Source: Candidatus Rifleibacteriota bacterium
GTDB lineage: Bacteria > Muiribacteriota > Ozemobacteria > Ozemobacterales > Ozemobacteraceae
Direction: 5' to 3'
DNA length: 44,009 nt
Assembly (NCBI GenBank): GCA_024710355.1
Contig: JANJUX010000002.1
Coordinates: 1-44,009 of the forward strand
This document shows, piece by piece, positions 32,722 to 40,671 of the stretch. The stretch's first letter is position 1; every line of letters begins with the position of its first letter. Below the pieces are notes generated by a model, which saw only the letters and a list, made by a program, of their open reading frames with translations, searched no databases and had not been told where the DNA came from. Position numbers and translations under genes: made by a program.

Positions 32722-33192
32722 ATGCCAAATGCTGATTTTCCGTGGTATCTGGCGGTTATAATTTTCACAGGTTTTTTTGCGCTGGTCTGGATGTTTGCCG
32801 GCGCGTTTCTGGCTGAACTGTCGGGTTGGCGTCTGCTGCTGCGCCGGTTTGCCGCCGGTGACCGGCAGATCTCCGGCAAAAAAATCGGTTTCGTCAGTGC
32901 CCTGATACACCGGTTCTGGTGGGGAAAAGGCAGCTACAAAGGCTGTCTGACGGTATATGTGAATGAAGAAGGTTTCCTGCTGCAGGTGTTTCTGCTGCTG
33001 CGCTTTCGCAGCCCGGCCCTGTTCATCCCGTGGGAGTCAGTCGAAGATCTCGAAATTACCAGCGGCAGATTCACTGGTCGCCAGACGACCGTTATCATTT
33101 TTGATTCGCCGGTAAAACTGACAATCTACGGCGCGGCCGGCGAGGCTATCGAAAAGGCTTTTCAGGAGTTCCGCGATAACGCCTCTCAATAA
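32722..33192 (+). CDS. Small membrane-anchored protein, unknown function
   Basis: 156 residues. One N-terminal TM segment (about 8-31, YLAVIIFTGFFALVWMFAGAFLA) precedes a soluble domain with alternating strands (YKGCLTVYVNEEGFLLQVFL, FIPWESVEDLEIT, TTVIIFDSPVKLTIYG). The FIPWESVEDL pattern is PH-like but I do not assign a family. AAAGGA lies 9 bp before the ATG. It follows glnS after a terminator and is convergent with speA, sharing a bidirectional terminator. Confidence 0.7.
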   Translation: MPNADFPWYLAVIIFTGFFALVWMFAGAFLAELSGWRLLLRRFAAGDRQISGKKIGFVSALIHRFWWGKGSYKGCLTVYVNEEGFLLQVFLLLRFRSPALFIPWESVEDLEITSGRFTGRQTTVIIFDSPVKLTIYGAAGEAIEKAFQEFRDNASQ

Positions 33193-33238
33193 AAAAAAAG
33201 CTCCAATGCGCCGTCAGGCAGACATCGGAGCTTTTTTA
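33191..33238. terminator. Bidirectional terminator between the 32722 gene and speA
   Basis: AGCTCC and GGAGCT arms extended by ATG/CAT lie between a run of nine A residues (the T tract for the minus strand) and six T residues on the plus strand. The plus-gene stop is inside its 5' edge. Confidence 0.85.
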
Positions 33239-33251
33239 TGCAGTTAAAGGC

Positions 33252-35150
33252 TTATTCGAGGTAAGTATAGCCGTAGAGGCCCGAGCGGTAGATGGCAAGA
33301 AATTCTTTGCCTTCGTTGACGGTGATGCGGCCTTCTTTGACCGACGCCGACACCCAGGTTTCCATGGTGCGAACCAGTTTTTTGGCGCTGAACTGCACGT
33401 AGTCGAGCACGTCGGCAACGGTTTCGCCGTCGATAACCTTGTCGATGGTGAAGGTGCTGTCTTCGTTAACGGTGATGTGAACCGCATTGGTGTCGCCGAA
33501 CAGATTATGCAGGTCGCCGAGGATTTCCTGATAGGCACCGACCATGAAAACGCCGAGATAGTAAGGCTCATAGGTCTTCAGGTTGTGCAGCGGCAGGCAG
33601 GGGTTGAAGTTGCGATTGCCGATAAAGCGGTCGATTTTGCCGTCTGAGTCGCAGGTGATATCCTGCAGTGTGGCGCTCTGGGTCGGCTTTTCGCCGAGGC
33701 GGTGCAGCGGCATGATCGGAAACAGCTGATCGACGGCCCAGGCATCTGGCAGCGACTGGAACAGCGAGAAGTTACAGAAATACTTTTCGGCGAGAATCTT
33801 GTCTAGCTGTCTGATTTCGTCAGAGGTGTGTTTGGCCTGCTGAGCGAGTTCGCGCACTTCATGGGCGATGGCCCAGAACAGTTTTTCGGCTTTGGCGCGG
33901 CTCTTGAGGTCGAGCATGCCGAGGTTGAACAGGTCGAGTGATTCTTCGCGCAGCTGCTGAGCGTCATGCCAGGCTTCGATCATCGTCAGGTCGGTGAGTG
34001 AATCGAGAATGGTGTGCATATCGACGACCAGTTCGTGGTCTTTTTTGTCGATCTTGAATTCTTCGTAAGGGGTTTTGGGCGGCAGGGTGGTTTCGAGAAC
34101 GTTGAAAACCAGCACAGAATGATGCGCAGTCAGGGCGCGGCCCGATTCTGTGATCAGGTGCGGGTGCGGAAAACCGTTCTTGTCGGCGGCATCCTGCAGG
34201 GCTGAAACTGCGTCGTTGGCGTATTCCTGAATCGAGTAGTTGATGCTGCTGCTGATCGTGGTGCGGGTGCCGTCGTAGTCGACGCCGAGGCCGCCGCCGA
34301 TATCGACGTATTCAAGGTTGCAGCCGAGCTTGCGCAGCTGCACGTAGAATTGTGAGGCTTCTTTGAGGCCACGTTTGATCTTGCGGATATTGGTGATCTG
34401 GCTGCCGAGGTGGCAGTGAATCAGCTTGACGCAGTCGAGCAGGTCTTCTGATTTCATGTATTCGACGGCTTCGATGAGCTCGGTCGGGGTCAGGCCGAAT
34501 TTGCTCTTGTCGCCGCCCGAATCTTCCCATTTGCCGCTGCCGAAGGCTGCGAGCTTGATTCTGATGCCGACGTTGGGGTTAACTTTGTGAACTTTCGAAA
34601 GTTTGACAATCAGCTTCAGCTCGTTGAATTTTTCGGCGACGATGAAGATGCGTTTGCCCATTTTCTGGGCCAGCAGTGCCAGTTCGATGAATTCTTCATC
34701 TTTATAGCCGTTGCAGATCAGCAGTGCATCGGGGTTGTCCATGATCGCGAGCACGGCATGCAGCTCAGGCTTTGAGCCGGCTTCGAGACCGATATTGAAT
34801 TTCTGGCCATACTGCACGATTTCTTCGACGACCGGGCGCTGCTGATTAACTTTGATCGGGTAGACGGTGTAATAGTTGCCGGTGAAGTTGTATTCTTCGG
34901 AGGCGTTTCTGAAGCAGCTGGAAATGGTTTCGATGCGGTTGTCGAGAATGTCGGGAAAGCGCAGCAGCACCGGGCACGACACGTCTTTGAGACTCAGCTC
35001 GTCGAGAATGTCTTTGATGTCTACCGCGATTTTAGGGTTGCGATGTGGCATGACCTTGACATTGCCGGCCTTATTAACGCCGAAATAGCCTATTCCCCAG
35101 CCTTCGATGTTATAGAGTTCAGCAGAATCTTCTACACGCCATTTTCGCAT
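33252..35150 (-). CDS. speA: Biosynthetic arginine decarboxylase
   Basis: 632 residues from the ATG at 35150, which has a perfect GGAGG site and gives the standard SpeA opening (WRVEDSAELYNIEGWGIGYF). PLP-barrel motifs are present: YTVYPIKVNQQRPVVEEI with the Schiff-base lysine, GLEAGSKPELHAVLAIM, LIHCHLGSQITNIRKIK, YVDIGGGLGVDYDG and TESGRALTAHHSVLVFNV. It makes agmatine from arginine, the first step of polyamine synthesis. The upstream reading extending to 35396 has no ribosome site and overlaps the divergent gene. No agmatinase is nearby. Confidence 0.96.
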   Translation of the reverse strand: MRKWRVEDSAELYNIEGWGIGYFGVNKAGNVKVMPHRNPKIAVDIKDILDELSLKDVSCPVLLRFPDILDNRIETISSCFRNASEEYNFTGNYYTVYPIKVNQQRPVVEEIVQYGQKFNIGLEAGSKPELHAVLAIMDNPDALLICNGYKDEEFIELALLAQKMGKRIFIVAEKFNELKLIVKLSKVHKVNPNVGIRIKLAAFGSGKWEDSGGDKSKFGLTPTELIEAVEYMKSEDLLDCVKLIHCHLGSQITNIRKIKRGLKEASQFYVQLRKLGCNLEYVDIGGGLGVDYDGTRTTISSSINYSIQEYANDAVSALQDAADKNGFPHPHLITESGRALTAHHSVLVFNVLETTLPPKTPYEEFKIDKKDHELVVDMHTILDSLTDLTMIEAWHDAQQLREESLDLFNLGMLDLKSRAKAEKLFWAIAHEVRELAQQAKHTSDEIRQLDKILAEKYFCNFSLFQSLPDAWAVDQLFPIMPLHRLGEKPTQSATLQDITCDSDGKIDRFIGNRNFNPCLPLHNLKTYEPYYLGVFMVGAYQEILGDLHNLFGDTNAVHITVNEDSTFTIDKVIDGETVADVLDYVQFSAKKLVRTMETWVSASVKEGRITVNEGKEFLAIYRSGLYGYTYLE

Positions 35151-35187
35151 CAGAAACCTCCGGAAAAATATCAAATTAGAAGCATAC

Positions 35188-35216
35188 ATATTAGATGGAA
35201 ATCGCCGCGTTAGCAA
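35188..35216 (-). promoter_or_regulatory. Promoter of speA
   Basis: Minus strand TTGCTA (35211-35216), 17 bp, TAATAT (35188-35193). Confidence 0.6.
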
Positions 35217-35228
35217 GTTTTTTTGCGC

Positions 35229-35257
35229 TTGTTTTAGCGGGCGGGCGGGAGTATACT
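35229..35257 (+). promoter_or_regulatory. Promoter of the methionine aminopeptidase gene
   Basis: TTGTTT (35229-35234), 17-bp spacer, TATACT (35252-35257). Divergent from the speA promoter 13 bp away. Confidence 0.6.
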
Positions 35258-35303
35258 GAGCAGGCTTCTGACATGGAGAAACAATAGAAAGCTGGAGTTG
35301 AAG

Positions 35304-36194
35304 ATGGCTAGTGACGATGGCAGCGTTGGCCGCAATGATGACTGCCCCTGCGGCAGCGGCCTCAAATTCAAGAGATGTTGCATGAACAAAGCGCAACAGG
35401 GCGTTGTCCCTGATGTTGCCGAGTTGTATCTGCGCAATTACCGCATCAAACTCAAGACCGCCCAGGAAATCGCCGGCATGAAAGTCGCCGGGCGCCTCGT
35501 CATCGACACGCTGCGCAAAGTCGAAGAATTAATCAAACCCGGTATCACCACCAACGATATCAACCGTTTTGTGCATGATTACACGATCAAAAACGGTGCG
35601 GTGCCGGCGCCGCTCAATTACCGTGGTTTCCCGAAGAGCGTCTGCACCTCGATCAATGAGGTCATCTGCCACGGCATTCCGTCTGATCGCCGCCTCATCG
35701 AAGGCGATATCATCAACGTCGATGTCACCTCGATTCTCAACGGTTATTACGCCGACGCCAACATGACTTTCTTCGTCGGCAAGTGCTCAGAAGAAGCGCA
35801 CAAGATCGTCAACGTCGCCCGCGAGTCGCTCAAACGCGGCCTGGCGATGGTCAAGCCCGACAACACGATCGGCGATATCGGCTGGGCAATTCAAGAATAC
35901 GCTGAGGGAATGGGCTGCTCGGTCGTGCGCGAATTTATCGGCCATGGCATTGGCAAAAGTTTTCATGAGCCGCCCGATGTGCCCCATTTTGGCCGGCGCG
36001 GTTCTGGCGTGACTCTCGTGCCCGGTATGGTGTTCACGGTTGAGCCGATGATCAATATCGGCAAGCGCTTTCTGCGGGTTCTCGACGATGAATGGACCGC
36101 AGTCACCCGTGACGGGTCGCTTTCGGCCCAGTTTGAACAGACGATTGTCGTTACCGAAAACGGTTACGAGAGCATAACTCCCTACGAACTCTAG
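35304..36194 (+). CDS. map: Type I methionine aminopeptidase with N-terminal SEC-C zinc motif
   Basis: 296 residues from the ATG at 35304. The N-terminus has a SEC-C motif (RNDDCPCGSGLKFKRCCM, about 10-27) as in the C-terminal tail of SecA, which in aminopeptidases probably aids ribosome docking. The catalytic domain carries the two-metal ligands: Asp and Asp in INVDVTSILNGYYADANMTF, His in FIGHGIG, Glu in FTVEPM and Glu in QFEQTI, with the substrate-site His in EVICHGIP. It removes N-terminal methionine from new proteins. GGAG precedes the ATG; the next gene follows after 32 bp. Confidence 0.95.
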   Translation: MASDDGSVGRNDDCPCGSGLKFKRCCMNKAQQGVVPDVAELYLRNYRIKLKTAQEIAGMKVAGRLVIDTLRKVEELIKPGITTNDINRFVHDYTIKNGAVPAPLNYRGFPKSVCTSINEVICHGIPSDRRLIEGDIINVDVTSILNGYYADANMTFFVGKCSEEAHKIVNVARESLKRGLAMVKPDNTIGDIGWAIQEYAEGMGCSVVREFIGHGIGKSFHEPPDVPHFGRRGSGVTLVPGMVFTVEPMINIGKRFLRVLDDEWTAVTRDGSLSAQFEQTIVVTENGYESITPYEL

Positions 36195-36226
36195 AATTCT
36201 GAACAAATCTGTAAACAGGAGACCAC

Positions 36227-36565
36227 ATGGAAGAACTTCTGCAAAATTATCTGCGCTTTCTCGACGAGGAAATTTATGGCGACCAGGGCTTCGACCCTGA
36301 TGTTCCGATCGCACAGCAGTTTGGCGAAATTCTTGACGAGCTCGATTTCAGGCTCGCGACCGTAAAGTTTGAAATGGACTCGCTTGTCGAAATTCCGAAA
36401 GCCGCCATCAGCAGTTCAACCACTCTGCGTGAGCTTGTCGAGCAGGTAGCGGCCATGCCAAAAATCAGCAAAGCCGAAGCACCGGCCTTTCTCAAGAAGA
36501 AAAAGGGCGATCTCACCAAAATTGCCCGCCTGATGGCCGAAGATCTGCAGAGCATGCTCGGCTGA
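36227..36565 (+). CDS. Small hypothetical protein, helical
   Basis: 112 residues. Mostly helical, acidic at the N-terminus (ENYLRFLDEEIYGDQGF-like) and basic at the C-terminus (FLKKKKGDLTKIARLMAEDL). ACAGGAGA lies before the ATG. It is co-oriented 32 bp behind map and before a terminator, so probably in its operon. No family recognised and no catalytic motif seen. Confidence 0.65.
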   Translation: MEELLQNYLRFLDEEIYGDQGFDPDVPIAQQFGEILDELDFRLATVKFEMDSLVEIPKAAISSSTTLRELVEQVAAMPKISKAEAPAFLKKKKGDLTKIARLMAEDLQSMLG

Positions 36566-36600
36566 TTCTGCCGGATGAGTAGTGTAATTTAAAATCACAG

Positions 36601-36630
36601 AAACCGTCTGCTGCCGCAGGCGGTTTTTTT
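36601..36630 (+). terminator. Terminator of the map operon
   Basis: AAACCGTCTGC pairs with GCAGGCGGTTT (one T-G) across TGCC, followed by further T residues. Confidence 0.88.
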
Positions 36631-36668
36631 GAGGCGGTTTTGCCGGCGCTGGTGCAGGTGGAGAAAAA

Positions 36669-37367
36669 ATGAAGCAGAGCGGTTGTGAACAGCACGCGGA
36701 CTTTTTCAGGTATTGCGCTTCGCTGCAGAGTGATGCGTTGCTGGCATATCTTGAGACTCTGCAAGAGCCGGTCTGGGAATGCGAACTGATGCGCGTGGCT
36801 CTGCCTGCGGCCGATCTGGTTAACGGCGCGGCTGTCGAAATGTATCGCTGGCATTTTGTGCTGTTTCATGCACTTTATGGCCTGCAGTCACATTTTGCCG
36901 GGCGCGGCCGCTATCTGTTCGTTCATTTCATGCGCACCTGTGTCAGAGACCTGCCGGCCGCCGGCTGCTGCCATTATTTCGACGAAGATTCGGCTGCGTT
37001 TTGTGGCGCCGGTTGTGATGCCGGCGATCAGTTTTGTGCTTTCCACGGTCGGCGTGGTGATGAACTGGCTGTCGATATGCTTTCCGAGCGTTATTTCTAT
37101 CTCGACCCGGCGAACTTTTCAGCCCTGGCGGCTGAAAATGCCGAAAAATTCATCGGCGGCGCCTGGAATCTGCTGCACCACCAGGAAGAATACCGCCGCT
37201 GTCTTGCGGTAATGGGCCTGCCCGATGGAGTGAGTCTCGACTTGCTGCGCAAACGCTTTCGGCACCTGGCCCGCACCCTGCACCCCGACATCAACCCCGT
37301 CGACCACGCCGAATTCGCGCGCATCAATTCCGCCTACCGCACCCTTCTGAAACTTCTGAACGTCTGA
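36669..37367 (+). CDS. Protein with a C-terminal J-domain and a central Cys/His cluster
   Basis: 232 residues. The last 50 residues read as a J-domain (VSLDLLRKRFRHLARTLHPD, then NPVDHAEFARINSAYRTLL) with the DnaK-stimulating HPD at 205-207. The first 170 residues have no recognised family; at about 98-130 lie Cys and His residues (CCHYFDEDSAAFCGAGCDAG, QFCAFHGRR) that could bind a metal. J-domains usually lie at the N-terminus, so this is a C-terminally placed one. It may be a specialised DnaK co-chaperone, inferred from the HPD only. AGGTGGAG lies before the ATG. Confidence 0.8.
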   Translation: MKQSGCEQHADFFRYCASLQSDALLAYLETLQEPVWECELMRVALPAADLVNGAAVEMYRWHFVLFHALYGLQSHFAGRGRYLFVHFMRTCVRDLPAAGCCHYFDEDSAAFCGAGCDAGDQFCAFHGRRGDELAVDMLSERYFYLDPANFSALAAENAEKFIGGAWNLLHHQEEYRRCLAVMGLPDGVSLDLLRKRFRHLARTLHPDINPVDHAEFARINSAYRTLLKLLNV

Positions 37368-37399
37368 TTCAGATACAGGCAAAATTGTGCGGCAGATAC

Positions 37400-37428
37400 T
37401 TTACAAGAGGCGGGTTTGTTCGTATGAT
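37400..37428 (+). promoter_or_regulatory. Promoter of the 37461 secreted protein
   Basis: TTTACA (37400-37405), 17 bp, TATGAT (37423-37428). Confidence 0.6.
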
Positions 37429-37460
37429 TAATGTACGTCTCTGCGAGCGGAGGTTTTGTC

Positions 37461-38111
37461 ATGAATAAACTTGTGGGCCTTCTTGTGGCTGGTGGTCTGG
37501 CATGTGGTGTTCAGGCCATGGCTTTTGACGAAGATAAATTCAGATCGGCACTTGAATCTTTCAGCCGCGTTTCGTTACCGCCGGTTGCCGGCTCGGTCGA
37601 AAAGGGCATGCCTGCGAAGGGTTCAGGTAACAAGGGCGCTCCGGCGCAGAATGGCAAAGACTTCGTCTGGCTGAAGGCCGAAAAGGTCAACCAGCAGCTC
37701 GAACTGCTGATTCGCGGCATCGAAGGTGCCAAAGGCGTGGCGACCGCTCTCGCCGTGATCACCAACCTCTACAACAGTGACAAAATCTCGATTGACGTGG
37801 CGCTCACCGCCGTGCAGCTGCTTAAGCTGAGAGCGACTTTCCTGAAAGTTTTCGTTACCAACGGCGACACTGAGCTTGAGATCATGATCAACGTTCTCAA
37901 CGATCAGGAAGCCGAACTCGCCGGCAAAAAGGGCGCTCAGGCCGCCAACCCGCGCATCAGTGTCGGTGCCCGCGGCAAAATCTCGAACCCGCCGCAGGGC
38001 CAGGTTCCGTCACCCAAGGCCGATCCAGCCACCCAGACTGAATCAGCTCCTCAGGCTGATCCGGTCGCTCCCGCTGATCCGGCTCTTCCCGACAGCAACT
38101 CCAACTTCTGA
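37461..38111 (+). CDS. Secreted protein with Pro/Ala-rich C-terminus, unknown function
   Basis: 216 residues from the ATG at 37461, which has GGAGG 7 bp upstream. A signal peptide (NKLVGLLVAGGLACGVQAMA) is followed by a Gly/Lys-rich stretch, a helical core of about 100 residues (EKVNQQLELLIRGIEGAKGV, ALTAVQLLKLRATFLKVFV) and a Pro/Ala/Asp tail from about residue 175. No family recognised. A single-gene unit with its own promoter and terminator. Confidence 0.75.
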   Translation: MNKLVGLLVAGGLACGVQAMAFDEDKFRSALESFSRVSLPPVAGSVEKGMPAKGSGNKGAPAQNGKDFVWLKAEKVNQQLELLIRGIEGAKGVATALAVITNLYNSDKISIDVALTAVQLLKLRATFLKVFVTNGDTELEIMINVLNDQEAELAGKKGAQAANPRISVGARGKISNPPQGQVPSPKADPATQTESAPQADPVAPADPALPDSNSNF

Positions 38112-38130
38112 TTTTTTTCTGAAACAACAG

Positions 38131-38169
38131 ACCGCCGGTCGTGCCACAGGGCTCTACCGGCGGTTTTTT
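38131..38169 (+). terminator. Terminator of the 37461 gene
   Basis: ACCGCCGGT (38131-38139) pairs perfectly with ACCGGCGGT (38156-38164), followed by T residues. Confidence 0.9.
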
Positions 38170-38306
38170 AATTACCGCAAGTCGAGAATGCAGAATTCAC
38201 AAGCCGCGACTGCCATGACCGTAAATGGCTGCGACAATCCGGGCGGTTTCGTGATATTCTGGCTGAAAGAGCTTGATGCCATGACGAGCATGGCCGGGGG
38301 GAACTT

Positions 38307-39296
38307 ATGAAGATATTGATAATTGGCGGAACCAGGTTTGTCGGCAGGCATCTGGTTGAAGAACTGATCGGTCGCAGGCACGACCTGACCATGCTGAACC
38401 GCGGCAACAACAACATTTTTCCGCAGCTGAAGACCATTACCGGTGATCGAAATGAGCAGAGCCGCATCGACCTCGCGGCGGGCCAGCAGTGGGATGCCGT
38501 CATCGATACCTGCGCCTATTTCCCGCGCCAGGTGCGGATGCTGGCTGGCGTTCTGCGTTCTGCGGCGCATTACGTTCTGATTTCGAGCATCAGCGCCTAT
38601 CAGAACCAGGAAACCGCGAACCTCTGCGAGAACGATGCGCTGGCAGTCATTTCAGAAGCTACCCCGGAACAGATTACCGGGGAGACCTACGGCGGCTTCA
38701 AGGTGCTCTGCGAGAAGGCCGCTGCCGAACTGAGCGCCGCGCCGCTGATCATCAGGCCCGGCCTGATTGTCGGCCCGCATGACCCGACCGACCGCTTCAC
38801 TTACTGGCCGCATAAAATTCTGCATGGGGAAAGGGTTCTCGTTCCTGACTGCCCGCGCGCCCCTGTGCAGTTTATCGATGCCCGCGACCTGGCCGTTTTT
38901 ATCGCCGATGCAATTGAAAAACGCTGCACCGGGCCTTATAACCTGGTGAATTCGCCGGGCGCATACTGCTTTGCCGACGTGCTTGAAGCCTGTTACCGGG
39001 TGACCGTCTCAAAAGCCGTAAAAACCATGGTTTCTGAAGATTTCCTGCTGAAGAACGGGGTTGAACCCTGGGGCGATCTGCCTTTCTGGTCACCCGGCCC
39101 ATCTGGCAACTTCATGCTGACTTCGAACCGCAAAGCTGTCGCTGACGGCCTGAAAAACCGGCCGCTCGAAGAGACTGTCCGCGACATCTGCAGCTGGCTT
39201 GCCGCCGAAAAGAAAACCACGCTTAAGGCAGGCATGACTGGAGCCCGGGAAGCGCAACTGCTGCAGGTATGGGATGCAATTTGTTCCGGCTCTTAA
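38307..39296 (+). CDS. NAD-dependent epimerase/dehydratase-like extended SDR protein
   Basis: 329 residues. The Rossmann motif ILIIGGTRFVGRHLVEELIG is at the N-terminus, followed by acidic/basic cofactor strand LTMLNRGNNN, DAVIDTCAYFP and the active-site region LISSISAYQNQ and YGGFK (Tyr-x3-Lys). It resembles the isoflavone-reductase-like or chloroplast-CSP41-like SDRs that often annotate as epimerases or RNA-binding SDRs. Substrate is unknown. GGGGGGAA precedes the ATG. Its stop codon overlaps that of the convergent gene. Confidence 0.8.
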   Translation: MKILIIGGTRFVGRHLVEELIGRRHDLTMLNRGNNNIFPQLKTITGDRNEQSRIDLAAGQQWDAVIDTCAYFPRQVRMLAGVLRSAAHYVLISSISAYQNQETANLCENDALAVISEATPEQITGETYGGFKVLCEKAAAELSAAPLIIRPGLIVGPHDPTDRFTYWPHKILHGERVLVPDCPRAPVQFIDARDLAVFIADAIEKRCTGPYNLVNSPGAYCFADVLEACYRVTVSKAVKTMVSEDFLLKNGVEPWGDLPFWSPGPSGNFMLTSNRKAVADGLKNRPLEETVRDICSWLAAEKKTTLKAGMTGAREAQLLQVWDAICSGS

Positions 39297-40486
39297 CCGG
39301 GCGGCAGGGGATTGCTCAGCCAATTTCTGAACAGATGGTGTCGCAAGCGCAGAGACCAGCGGAAAATTTTGAGCAGTCGCTGGCTGCGGCGGGCACTGGC
39401 CAGCATTTCCTCTGAGCTGCAGCCGCTGGCGGCTTCGAGAAATTTAAAGGATGCAAGCGGGAAGCGGTGGGCCTCGACTTCCTGATTCAGGCGGGCGAGG
39501 GCGGCCTCCCGGGTCATTCTGCCCTGGCGCACCAGCGTGGCAAGCTCGGGATGCAGAATCGGGTGCCCGAAGTTTCTGGTATACAGATAAACCGCAGCGG
39601 CATGGACGAGGCAGTCTTCATGGCCCATGAACCGGTCGTCTGCGGGCCTTTGCCAGCCAAGTTCCTTTTCGAGCGTGTCTTTTATCTGGTGTTCGTCATA
39701 GTCAAAAAACAGGAAATAGCCCAGAAATTCTGGTGAACACGCCAGTTTATCGAGCATCGCGGGATCGGCGGCATAAAAACGTTCGGCCTCTGATGACAGC
39801 CCGGGGACGTTTCTCATTTCGCCGCCGATAAGCCGGCGAAATCTCGATACGAGCCGCTGCAGCATGCTTTTCATCAGGTCGCGGACCTTTTTTTCATCGC
39901 GTTCGACGAAATTATTGACCAGGAAAGGCAGAAAAGGGTCGGTCGTTCCGGGCGCCAGCTCTTTGAACATCTGAGCGGGCGAGCGGCCGTGAACGATCAT
40001 CGGTATTTCGTGTTCCATCGCCACCTTGATTGCCGCAAGAAAGCCGGGAAACGTGCAGCCGATACACGGCGTTCCGAGGCGGCGCAGGCTCGCTCTGGCG
40101 ATTGCCGATTTCAGAGGAAACGAAGGCGAAACAAAAACATGGTCCTGTTGCAGTTTTTCGACGACCAGCTCGATGTTTCTGAGTGCACCCTCTGACATGT
40201 AGCCGTTGTCATAGGTAAACAGCAGCACCTTGAGGCCATGCTCCCTGACCAGGCGCAGCGCGACATAAGAACTGTCTTTTCCGCCGCTCAGGCCTACCAG
40301 CGCGTCGTATGCATGACGCCCTCGAAACAGTTCCAGCCTCTGCCTGAAAAGACCGGCCATGCGAACCGTGTCAGTCAGCTGTGCGCCTGTCTGTTCGTAA
40401 GTGTGGCAAAGGTTACAGACGCCATTCCGGTCGAGAATGACGTTGAGAGCGGTAACCGGTGCGGCGCAGCGCCTGCAGAGTTTCAC
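39293..40486 (-). CDS. PP-loop ATP-pyrophosphatase, N-acetyl sugar amidotransferase-like
   Basis: 397 residues from a GTG at 40486 with a perfect AGGAGG site. An N-terminal zinc ribbon (Cys4, Cys7, Cys24, Cys27 in CRRC and CNLC) precedes the PP-loop LSGGKDSSY (66-74), which binds ATP and adenylates a substrate. A further TPCIGCTFPGF motif follows. The layout matches the WbpG/PseA-like amidotransferases that form amidino groups on sugars, but their glutaminase partner is not adjacent and this gene is isolated, so tRNA- or other-substrate thiolation/amidation is possible. The last 100 residues are basic and may be a separate domain. Confidence 0.75.
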   Translation of the reverse strand: MKLCRRCAAPVTALNVILDRNGVCNLCHTYEQTGAQLTDTVRMAGLFRQRLELFRGRHAYDALVGLSGGKDSSYVALRLVREHGLKVLLFTYDNGYMSEGALRNIELVVEKLQQDHVFVSPSFPLKSAIARASLRRLGTPCIGCTFPGFLAAIKVAMEHEIPMIVHGRSPAQMFKELAPGTTDPFLPFLVNNFVERDEKKVRDLMKSMLQRLVSRFRRLIGGEMRNVPGLSSEAERFYAADPAMLDKLACSPEFLGYFLFFDYDEHQIKDTLEKELGWQRPADDRFMGHEDCLVHAAAVYLYTRNFGHPILHPELATLVRQGRMTREAALARLNQEVEAHRFPLASFKFLEAASGCSSEEMLASARRSQRLLKIFRWSLRLRHHLFRNWLSNPLPPG

Positions 40487-40522
40487 GATTCCTCCTGGCA
40501 GAAATTGATGAAGGCCTGCCCA

Positions 40523-40552
40523 ATTCTAAGAGAAACGCCTGCCGGCAATCAA
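40523..40552 (-). promoter_or_regulatory. Promoter of the PP-loop gene
   Basis: Minus strand TTGATT (40547-40552), 18 bp, TAGAAT (40523-40528), 37 bp before the GTG. Confidence 0.55.
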
Positions 40553-40558
40553 TAAAAA

Positions 40559-40619
40559 TCTGCCCGCCCCCGATTTTATGCCAGGTTTTGTTTTGAAGAC
40601 TTTCCAAAGGGCGGGCAGA
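40559..40619. repeat. 11-bp perfect inverted repeat in the divergent promoter region
   Basis: TCTGCCCGCCC (40559-40569) and GGGCGGGCAGA (40609-40619) are separated by 39 bp. The right arm lies just upstream of the esterase -10 and the left arm just upstream of the PP-loop gene -35, so a protein bound to both could act on both genes. Confidence 0.7.
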
Positions 40620-40624
40620 GTGAT

Positions 40625-40630
40625 TATAAT
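40625..40630 (+). promoter_or_regulatory. -10 element of the esterase gene
   Basis: TATAAT at 40625-40630. The best -35 at a 17-bp spacing is a poor TTCCAA (40602-40607), inside the loop of the inverted repeat, which suggests activator dependence (inference). Confidence 0.55.
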
Positions 40631-40671
40631 GCTATATGTTAAACATTTGCCGCTAGTGAAGGAGAGCCCCA

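Noticed and set aside
36227..36565. Acyl carrier protein, because of a DSL motif at about residue 50
   Set aside because: The distances and helices around DSL do not fit a carrier protein, and no partner synthase is nearby.
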